The notes under the pieces: generated by a model
Database searches by the model: none
The model's input: the letters and a program-made list of their open reading frames with translations, nothing else
Told to the model about the DNA's origin: nothing
In this document: in pieces, positions 7,657 to 14,014 of the stretch
Numbering within the stretch: the first letter of the stretch is position 1
Layout of the letters: each line of letters begins with the position of its first letter
DNA from: JANNRW01 sp031401815
GTDB taxonomy: Bacteria > Desulfobacterota > Desulfuromonadia > Geobacterales > DSM-12255
Direction: 5' to 3'
NCBI GenBank assembly: GCA_031401815.1
Contig: JANNRW010000099.1
Span: forward strand, 1 to 39,743
DNA length: 39,743 nucleotides
Translations under genes and position numbers: made by a program

Positions 7657-9543
7657 ATGAAAAAAATAATTTCTTTAATCATTCTGGCAACTCTGACCAG
7701 CGGGTTTACCTGGGGGAAGAGCAGCAGTGACAGATGTGAAGAAGCAAAGCAGTTTGCCCTGGGATTGACTTCAACTTCTGACAGAGGGAGCCGCCTTGAA
7801 GCTGAAGCATCGATAAATGAGCTCTGTCCTGATGGAGCAGCAGCTCAATTCATGAAGGGGTTGGCGTCTGAACAGTCCGGCAACAGTGAGCGCGCGCTCC
7901 TCTCCTACAGGGAAGCTCTTCGCCTTGACCCCGCGTTCTACCCGGCAAACGGCAGAATCGGCCTGATTCTTTTCGAAAAAAACCGTTCGGACGAAGCATC
8001 CATAGAATTTACCAAGGCAATGCGCGGCCATTCAGATCCGCTGTACAACAGGGGGCTTGCCAGAGTATTTACCGAGAAAAAACTTCACTCCCTGGCCATT
8101 TATCACTACCTGGAGGCACTTAAGAGCTATCCGTCTGATGCCGGTCTTCTCTCAGGCATAGCCTCTGCCTACAATGACTCAGGGGAGACAAAAAAAGCTG
8201 AAGAGGCTTACAGGAGAGCCATTGCAGTCAACCCTGGTGACAAGCAGACACTGGTCGGTCTGGCAGCTCTTTACACAACTTCCAGAGAGTTTGACAAGGC
8301 TCTCGATCAGCTGAAAAAAGCCGAGGCGATTACCCCTCACGACAAATCAATTCATGCTCTGCTGGCTGATATCTACCTGAAGAAAGGGGACAGGAAAAGT
8401 GCCGAATCTGAGCTGATTCTGGCCGGGATCGCCCCCAAAATCCCTTTGCATGTCACTGCCGGAAAAAACGGTGACAGTTTTTTTGCAAACAGGGATTTTG
8501 CAAATGCGATTGAATCATATAAAGCAGAGCTCAATGAGAACCCGGAAAATTCTGAGCTCCGGCAAAAACTGGGCAATGCCTTTATGTCAGCAGGGAGAGA
8601 TCAGGAAGCTATTGCCGCATACCGTGAAGCGATCAGACTTAACGCGGAGAATCAGGAGCTGCATTATAATCTGGGATTACTTTATGAGCGGAAAAACCTT
8701 CATGATGAAGCAGTAGTGGAGTACCGTCGTGCACTACAGGTATCTGACAACGTTGATGCAAGAAACCGGCTGGGTGATATTTACACCCAAAGGGGGAGTC
8801 TGCCCCAGGCCATTGAGCAGTATAAAATGCTCCTGAAGAACAGTCCTGCAGACCAGCAGCTGCTAATGAAGCTTGGAAAGGTTTATAACAGCAGCAACAA
8901 CTCAAAGGAAGCCATAGCAACCTTCAGGGAAGCTGTACGGCATAATCCTGACAATATTGAAGCTCACAGGGAACTGGCCAATCATTTCAAGAAAGGGAAC
9001 ATGCTTGATGATGCTGAAAAAGAGTATCGCGAACTTCTTCGACTGAAAAAGGACGATATGGAGGTAAGAAACGCACTTACTGCCATCTACGTGAAAAAGA
9101 AGAATTATGATGATCTGGTTACACTGCTGAAGGAGAATGTGGAGATGAATCCCAGGGATCCTGGTCATCTCTACAAGTTGGGGCTGGTTTACGAATTCCG
9201 CAAGGATTATGAAAACGCCTCAGCCAGTTACCAGGAGTCGGTCAGGATAAAGGAAGACAATGCAAAGTCGTTGAATGCGCTCGGCCGGGTCAAGATGAAA
9301 ACAGGTCATATCAAGGAGGCCAAGGAGTATCTGGAAAGAGCCAAAGCTGCTGACCCGAATCTTGAGGAGACTGCCCTGCTTCTTGGAAACATCAGGGACG
9401 AGCTGACTCCGACCACCTCCAAATATAAAAAGCCAAAGAAGAAAAAAGGTAAAAAAGTTAAAAAAGGGGTTAAAAAGCCGCCTGCAAAGAGCACCGCAAA
9501 ACCGGCTGCAACAAAGCCACCAGTTAAAAAGCCGGCAGAATAA
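7657..9543 (+). CDS. Secreted tetratricopeptide-repeat protein with Lys/Pro-rich tail
   Basis: A 628-residue protein that starts with a hydrophobic signal peptide (about residues 1-20, ending near FTWG). The body is a nearly continuous TPR solenoid: repeats such as AAQFMKGLASEQSGNSERAL, YNRGLARVFTEKKLHSLAIY, LVGLAALYTTSREFDKAL and YNLGLLYERKNLHDEA recur every 34 residues or so, roughly a dozen copies. The C-terminus (about 590-628) is a Lys/Pro/Ala tail with alternating KKPKKKKGKK-type blocks, which could contact polyanions such as nucleic acid, phospholipid or polysaccharide. TPR proteins are docking scaffolds; the partner cannot be told. A GAGG ribosome site lies about ten bases upstream. 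It is divergent from hsp20 and ends nine bases from the convergent cyclic-nucleotide-binding gene. Confidence 0.85.
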   Translation: MKKIISLIILATLTSGFTWGKSSSDRCEEAKQFALGLTSTSDRGSRLEAEASINELCPDGAAAQFMKGLASEQSGNSERALLSYREALRLDPAFYPANGRIGLILFEKNRSDEASIEFTKAMRGHSDPLYNRGLARVFTEKKLHSLAIYHYLEALKSYPSDAGLLSGIASAYNDSGETKKAEEAYRRAIAVNPGDKQTLVGLAALYTTSREFDKALDQLKKAEAITPHDKSIHALLADIYLKKGDRKSAESELILAGIAPKIPLHVTAGKNGDSFFANRDFANAIESYKAELNENPENSELRQKLGNAFMSAGRDQEAIAAYREAIRLNAENQELHYNLGLLYERKNLHDEAVVEYRRALQVSDNVDARNRLGDIYTQRGSLPQAIEQYKMLLKNSPADQQLLMKLGKVYNSSNNSKEAIATFREAVRHNPDNIEAHRELANHFKKGNMLDDAEKEYRELLRLKKDDMEVRNALTAIYVKKKNYDDLVTLLKENVEMNPRDPGHLYKLGLVYEFRKDYENASASYQESVRIKEDNAKSLNALGRVKMKTGHIKEAKEYLERAKAADPNLEETALLLGNIRDELTPTTSKYKKPKKKKGKKVKKGVKKPPAKSTAKPAATKPPVKKPAE

Positions 9544-9552
9544 TTATCTTCT

Positions 9553-10008
9553 CTACTGCTTTTCAAGTTTTATCGGCTGATATTTTGTCCTTAATGTTTC
9601 ATCCATCTCCCTCAATCTTTGACTTAGCAGAGTCGCAATTGCCCGGTAGATTTTTGCCGCCATCTGCGGCTGCTGCTCAAACAGCCCTTCCAGTGCACTG
9701 CACGATATCCTCAAAAGCTCTGTCTCTTCAATGGCGGCCACAGTTGCCGAGCGCTCTCCACGGTCAACAAAGGTCATCTCGCCAATGGTATCCCCCACGC
9801 CAAGAGTTGCAAGGACAATTGGCCCGTTTTTCACCATCACAGAGCCTCTTTTAACGATGTAAAAAGAGTCCCCCGGCGCTCCGGCCTCAAACACCTTCTG
9901 CCCCATGCTGTACTGCTCGCGCCGGGAAATCGCCATGATCCCCAGAAGTTCATCCGGGGTCAACTCCCTGAAAAAGAATACTTTCAAAAGCAGTGCAATG
10001 TTGTCCAT
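9553..10008 (-). CDS. Cyclic-nucleotide-binding domain protein
   Basis: A 151-residue protein consisting of one cNMP-binding (CAP_ED-like) beta-roll: EQYSMGQKVFEAGAPGDSFY leads into IVKRGSVMV, then LGVGDTIGEMTFVDRGERSA, the phosphate-binding cassette with its Gly-Glu and Arg. A helical tail (MAAKIYRAIATLLSQRLREM) follows, but there is no DNA-binding HTH, so it is not a complete CRP-type regulator. It probably acts as a stand-alone sensor or binds a partner protein. The ATG at 10008 has an AGGAG site seven bases upstream; an in-frame TTG at 10029 overlaps the hsdM stop and is less likely. Since it begins only 17 bases after hsdM it can be read as the last gene of the restriction operon, though it may be older chromosomal DNA. 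Confidence 0.88.
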   Translation of the reverse strand: MDNIALLLKVFFFRELTPDELLGIMAISRREQYSMGQKVFEAGAPGDSFYIVKRGSVMVKNGPIVLATLGVGDTIGEMTFVDRGERSATVAAIEETELLRISCSALEGLFEQQPQMAAKIYRAIATLLSQRLREMDETLRTKYQPIKLEKQ

Positions 10009-10025
10009 TATTTGCTCCTTGATTA

Positions 10026-11513
10026 TCAATATTTGAATTCAAGAAAGTGAGTGGCAATCTCCCTAAAGCTGTTCAACCCCGCCTCCACGTTTTCAATAAT
10101 CTCTGCCGCCAGATCATCGGGTTCCGGCAAGTTGTCCAGATCGGCCAGGCTCTTGTCTTTCAGCCAAAAGATATCGAGGCTGGTCTTGTCTCTGGCAACG
10201 ACCTGTTCACGGCTGAACTTCCGCCAGCGCCCTTCCGGATTGTTCGCGGCATCCCATGTTTCCTTGCGCTCATGGCGATTGAGCGGGTTGTAGCAGACAA
10301 TAAAATCTTTCAGGTCATCATAGCGAAGGGGTTTCTTCTTCAGGGTATGGTGGATGTTAGTGCGGTAGTCGTAAAACCAGATCTCCTTACTCCACGAGTT
10401 CGGGCTTGCCTCCCGGTTGTCGAAAAACAGAACGTTCGCCTTGACGCCGTTTGCGTAAAAAATGCCAGTCGGCAGACGGAGGATGGTATGCAGTTCTGTA
10501 GTCTCCAGCAGCTTCTTCCTGACCGTCTCACCTGCGCCACCTTCAAAAAGGACGTTATCCGGCACGACCACGGCGGCGCGTCCGGTAGTTTTCAGCATGG
10601 AGCGGATATGCTGGACAAAGTTGAGTTGCTTGTTCGAGGTTGTAGCCCAGAAATCCTGACGGTTGTAGGTGAGATCGTCCTTTTCCTGTTCGCCATCATC
10701 GTTGGTAAAGCTCATGGAGCTTTTCTTGCCAAACGGTGGATTGGTCAGGACATAGTCGTAACGCTTGCCGCTGTCAGCCACCAGTGAATCATTGGGCGAA
10801 ATCATGCTGTCGCCGTCCACTTCGCCGATGTTATGCAGGAACATATTCATCAGACAGAGTCGCCGGGTATTAGCGACGATTTCATTGCCGGCAAACGTTT
10901 CGTGTTTTAGGAACTCTTTCTGCTTCTTGTCCAGCGGGGAATTGCTTACCAGAAAATCATAGGACGCCAGAAAAAAACCGCCGGTGCCGCTGGCCGGGTC
11001 GGCAACAGTCTTGCCCGGTTCCGGGCGGATACACTCCACCATTGCACGAATCAGGGCGCGGGGGGTGAAATACTGCCCGGCTCCCGACTTGGTATCTTCG
11101 GCGTTCTTTTCCAGCAAACCTTCGTAGATGTCACCTTTGACATCCGCCCCCAGCATGACCCAATCAGTATCGTCCACCATGTCTATCAGACGGGAGAGCT
11201 TGGCCGGGTCCTGAATCTTGTTCTGGGACTTGGTAAAAATTTGCCCCAGCATCCCTTTGTGTTGCCCCAATTCGCGGAGCAGGGAGACGTAGTGCACCTC
11301 CAGTTCCGCGCCCCGCCTGGTTTTCAGGCTCTGCCAGGTGTATTTGGGCGGAATGCCCACCTTGCGATTATAAGGGGGGCGGCTGTATTCGTCGGCCATT
11401 TTCAGGAAGATGAGATAGGTAAGCTGTTCCAGATAGTCACCATAGCTCACCCCGTCATCGCGGAGGGTGGTGCAGAAACTCCAGACTTTGGAGACGATTG
11501 CGGCAGATGTCAT
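10026..11513 (-). CDS. hsdM: Type I restriction-modification DNA methylase subunit HsdM
   Basis: HsdM is the N6-adenine methyltransferase subunit of a type I restriction-modification complex (M2S for methylation, R2M2S for cleavage). The 495-residue protein has the N-terminal HsdM helical domain (about 1-135), SAM-binding motif I DPASGTGGF at 172-180, and catalytic NPPF at 258-261. Length suits the EcoAI/EcoEI (type IB) group. The ATG at 11513 overlaps the hsdS stop by four bases (ATGA), so coupling is likely; the longer in-frame reading that starts at 11618 is simply antisense-free read-through of the hsdS tail and is rejected. Methylation should protect host DNA at the sequence chosen by HsdS. 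Confidence 0.96.
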   Translation of the reverse strand: MTSAAIVSKVWSFCTTLRDDGVSYGDYLEQLTYLIFLKMADEYSRPPYNRKVGIPPKYTWQSLKTRRGAELEVHYVSLLRELGQHKGMLGQIFTKSQNKIQDPAKLSRLIDMVDDTDWVMLGADVKGDIYEGLLEKNAEDTKSGAGQYFTPRALIRAMVECIRPEPGKTVADPASGTGGFFLASYDFLVSNSPLDKKQKEFLKHETFAGNEIVANTRRLCLMNMFLHNIGEVDGDSMISPNDSLVADSGKRYDYVLTNPPFGKKSSMSFTNDDGEQEKDDLTYNRQDFWATTSNKQLNFVQHIRSMLKTTGRAAVVVPDNVLFEGGAGETVRKKLLETTELHTILRLPTGIFYANGVKANVLFFDNREASPNSWSKEIWFYDYRTNIHHTLKKKPLRYDDLKDFIVCYNPLNRHERKETWDAANNPEGRWRKFSREQVVARDKTSLDIFWLKDKSLADLDNLPEPDDLAAEIIENVEAGLNSFREIATHFLEFKY

Positions 11514-13132
11514 TTTGTGGCCTTTGCGCGTGGTTTGCGTGGTTTTCGTAGGGGCGATCCCGGCGGGTCGCCCTGGTTTTTCGTCCGTGAATTCGGGCGA
11601 CCCGTTGGGATCGCCCATACAGTTGCCCGTTCCGCCTTGATCCGCTCCAGCAGCTTCGCCGCCGGTTCATCGTTCGGGTCCTGCGGAACAAGTTGACCGG
11701 AGAAGGCTTTTTTCAGGATGGACTGGCGGAGGGTTTCGGCTTGCTGTAGGGCGGTGGTGATGGTTTGGTCGAGTTGATGAATTTCGGAGAGGCTGGAGTC
11801 TAGTTCTTGAACTATCTGACACTGCTCTTCAATATTGCAGATAGCTACCACCAATGACTGAATTTCAACCGAGTTGATATTATTTACTCCGCTGGTAGAT
11901 TTTGCTTTTTGTTCAATTTGTTTTCTGACTGAATGAAGCGATAGCATGTTGTGCAAATACTCTGGTTTAACATGCTGCTTCTGAGGACGTATTCTGATTA
12001 AGTAACCTGCAAATAGATGGTTAATATCTCTTTCAGAGACTAAAGCACCCTTGCCGACAATAGAAATGCTGCCGTTTGAACGAATCATTAATATATCACC
12101 AGCAAATAGCTTGTACGCTGAAATTTCTTCATCACTGAATAGTGCAAATTTCAGGTCAGAAGCATCTATTTTGCCTAATACAACATTGGGTATTCTCAGG
12201 ACACCAATCCCTATAGTTTGGTAATCACATTTTTTTGCGGTTCCATAGGTTGGATCATCTATCAACCCTCCAATCCTCGTATATCCCCACCCCTTCGGCA
12301 ATTCCGGCAACTCCGCCAGTTCGTCAGCAGTCAGTGGCGGCAATTCCTTCGGATGGCTCGGCTTACCCGGTTTACTCTCTACCTTCCCGCTCTTTTCCCA
12401 CTCCTTGACGGCCTTCTCCCACGCCTTCACCTGCTGCCGGTAGCGTTCCGACCGTTCCGCCTGAATCCGCTTCAACAGCACCTCAGCGGTTTCCAGCTTA
12501 TCCTTGTTCTCTTCCCGCCATGCGGCGGTCAGCTTCCCCTCAAAGGCATGTTTCAGCAGCGCCTGCCGGTAGACCTTCAACTGCTCGCGGGCGGTTTTGA
12601 AGCTTTCGATCCCTTTATCCAGTTCGGAGAAGAGTTCTTCGATTTTGGTGACGATGCGGCGTTGTTCTTTGTGTGGCGGAATCGGGATTTCACTTGCCGC
12701 AAGGTATGGCGTAGGAACACGCCGCTGTCCAACTGCACCGGTCATGTTGTGTTCGGCGTCCTGTCGAAAGAGTTTGCCAGAAACGTAATAGTATAGATAG
12801 CGGGCTTCAATGCCTGTGAGTGGTCGCAAAACATGAAATTCAGTGGAGCCGAAACCGTAACCATTCATGACTTCAGGAACGACGGCCATTTTGCCGTTTT
12901 CCATACATGGCGTGATCTTGGCAAACAGAACATCGCCCTCTTTGAAGGTTGTGAACCCTTTTTGAACGTTAGAGTACGGACGTGTGTTAGATACATCAAT
13001 CGAACCATCAGCGGCACCAACAGCGGCCATTGGCACAAAAGAAACCGGGATTTCTCCTGTAAGCGCATCCTTCGGAAGCCTTGGGTTGATTTCTGCAATT
13101 TCTTCGATTTTAGCTACAACCCAATCCTTCAT
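11510..13132 (-). CDS. hsdS: Type I restriction-modification specificity subunit HsdS
   Basis: HsdS recognises a bipartite DNA target through two target-recognition domains (TRDs). In this 540-residue protein TRD1 covers about 1-160 (starts KDWVVAKIEEIAEINPRLP), a first conserved helix follows (EELFSELDKGIESFKTAREQ ...), TRD2 covers about 275-440 (GWGYTRIGGLIDDPTYGTAK ...), and a second spacer helix runs to about 500. The C-terminal 40 or so residues (GRPNSRTKNQGDPPGSPLRK ...) are not like HsdS; they are translated from two REP-like palindromes at 11552-11616. TRD2 DNA is AT-rich (21 G+C of 60 at 11881-11940, against 34 of 60 at 12361-12420), which suggests domain exchange. The start overlaps the preceding nucleotidyltransferase stop by one base (TAATG). 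Confidence 0.94.
   Translation of the reverse strand: MKDWVVAKIEEIAEINPRLPKDALTGEIPVSFVPMAAVGAADGSIDVSNTRPYSNVQKGFTTFKEGDVLFAKITPCMENGKMAVVPEVMNGYGFGSTEFHVLRPLTGIEARYLYYYVSGKLFRQDAEHNMTGAVGQRRVPTPYLAASEIPIPPHKEQRRIVTKIEELFSELDKGIESFKTAREQLKVYRQALLKHAFEGKLTAAWREENKDKLETAEVLLKRIQAERSERYRQQVKAWEKAVKEWEKSGKVESKPGKPSHPKELPPLTADELAELPELPKGWGYTRIGGLIDDPTYGTAKKCDYQTIGIGVLRIPNVVLGKIDASDLKFALFSDEEISAYKLFAGDILMIRSNGSISIVGKGALVSERDINHLFAGYLIRIRPQKQHVKPEYLHNMLSLHSVRKQIEQKAKSTSGVNNINSVEIQSLVVAICNIEEQCQIVQELDSSLSEIHQLDQTITTALQQAETLRQSILKKAFSGQLVPQDPNDEPAAKLLERIKAERATVWAIPTGRPNSRTKNQGDPPGSPLRKPRKPRAKATK
11552..11616. repeat. Pair of inverted REP-like palindromes inside hsdS 3' end
   Basis: Two 22-base imperfect palindromes, 11552-11573 (begins GGGCGATCCC, ends CGGGTCGCCC) and 11595-11616 (begins GGGCGACCCG, ends GGGATCGCCC), lie head to head with a 21-base spacer; each is nearly the reverse complement of the other. 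This is the layout of REP/BIME elements. They are in frame within hsdS and supply part of its C-terminal tail. Confidence 0.8.
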
Positions 13133-13476
13133 TACACCGCCAATTCATCGTTGCTTGTTGTATTATCCCGCTCATAAAACACCACCCCCACCCGCCGGAT
13201 ATGCTCCAGCAGATCAGAATTCTCAATTTGCCGAAAGAGCGACAGGTCTATCTTGTAGGGGAGCAGCAATTCATCCAGCTGATTGGCCTGCTGCAGCAGC
13301 TGATCGTGCCTCACTTCATCGCCGACAATGGTCAGGTCGATGTCCGAGCCGTTTCGTTGTGTCCCCATGGCACGTGAACCGTAGAGAATCACCCGCTCTA
13401 CCTGTGGGCAGGCGGCAAAAACATCGTTCATCGCGGCTATGGCGCTCTCTTTGAGACCAAAACGAAGTTCACTCAT
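13132..13476 (-). CDS. MNT-type nucleotidyltransferase (antitoxin-like, HI0073 family)
   Basis: A 114-residue minimal nucleotidyltransferase. It has the GSRAMG signature followed by SDIDLTIVG (the two metal-binding aspartates) and a third acidic site near KIDLSLF. Such MNT proteins pair with HEPN partners; in characterised HEPN/MNT modules the MNT enzyme neutralises the HEPN RNase by nucleotidylating it. Whether that holds here is inference from family. The ATG at 13476 has a GGAG site five bases or so upstream and overlaps the HEPN gene stop by eight bases; the TTG at 13497 is less likely. It is followed directly by hsdS (one-base overlap), which places this pair inside the restriction operon. 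Confidence 0.88.
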   Translation of the reverse strand: MSELRFGLKESAIAAMNDVFAACPQVERVILYGSRAMGTQRNGSDIDLTIVGDEVRHDQLLQQANQLDELLLPYKIDLSLFRQIENSDLLEHIRRVGVVFYERDNTTSNDELAV

Positions 13477-13891
13477 CAGCGCTCCGGGAAGCGGCAATAG
13501 CCTGCATGGTCAGGTGCAGTGAGTCGAACAGCGGGAAATAGCAGGTCGTGATATTTTTTGCAATGGCTTGTGCTGTCTCTTCATTGTAGGTGTGCGCAGT
13601 AAGGTTGCGATCTTTCAGCATAGCCATCCAGCCGTTACCGTCGTTTATCAACTCCAGGGTAAATGCCTCGCGGATGGCGTCCCTTGAACCGTGAATGTTC
13701 TGATTGCCCTGTTCGCGCAGATAATCACGAATGACATTCCACGCCAGTTCATAGGTATACTCAAAAGCCTGAATAAGCCCTTGTTCTTCAAACTCGTTCA
13801 GCTCTCCCTTGTCAATGAATTTTCTCAGTTGTGTCAGAGCCTTGGTATAGTTTGCCAAGCGCTGTTGCCAGCGGATATCCTGAGTGGTCAT
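13469..13891 (-). CDS. HEPN-domain protein (HI0074-type nucleotidyltransferase substrate-binding partner)
   Basis: A 140-residue all-helical protein of the HI0074 type. Recognisable segments are LANYTKALTQLRKFID, FEQGLIQAFEYTYELAWNVI-like (seen as EEQGLIQAFEYTYELAWNVI) and IREAF, then LKDRNLTAHTYNEETA. RNLTAH fits the R-x4-6-H catalytic motif of HEPN RNases, so a toxin-like ribonuclease is plausible, though in the HI0074 group the partner was first described only as a substrate-binding protein. A CTAGGAG ribosome site precedes the ATG. It lies 123 bases after hsdR and overlaps the MNT gene by eight bases. Products would act together in the cytoplasm. Confidence 0.87.
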   Translation of the reverse strand: MTTQDIRWQQRLANYTKALTQLRKFIDKGELNEFEEQGLIQAFEYTYELAWNVIRDYLREQGNQNIHGSRDAIREAFTLELINDGNGWMAMLKDRNLTAHTYNEETAQAIAKNITTCYFPLFDSLHLTMQAIAASRSADE

Positions 13892-13944
13892 ATTTTTCTC
13901 TCCTAGATATTTTCTAGCTTTTCAGCACCGTAAATAAGGATGTC

Positions 13945-13968
13945 ATTCCCGAGGGTTTAATCGGGAAT
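13945..13968. repeat. REP-like stem-loop between hsdR and the HEPN gene
   Basis: ATTCCCGA (13945-13952) and TCGGGAAT (13961-13968) form a perfect 8-bp stem with an 8-base loop. The wider GTCATTCCCG...CGGGAATCCAG context is that of a palindromic intergenic repeat common in many Proteobacteria. There is no T-run on either side, so it is not a clear terminator, and hsdR could be co-transcribed with the genes below it. Confidence 0.6.
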
Positions 13969-14014
13969 CCAGACTTTAAAACACGATAGAATCATTCGAG
14001 GATGACATATATTT

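Noticed and set aside
10047..10787. 246-codon plus-strand frame opposite hsdM
   Set aside because: Antisense to a well-supported HsdM frame; no ribosome site or motif.
13945..13968. Terminator ending the hsdR transcript
   Set aside because: The stem is perfect but no T-run follows on the minus strand; it matches a known type of intergenic repeat better.
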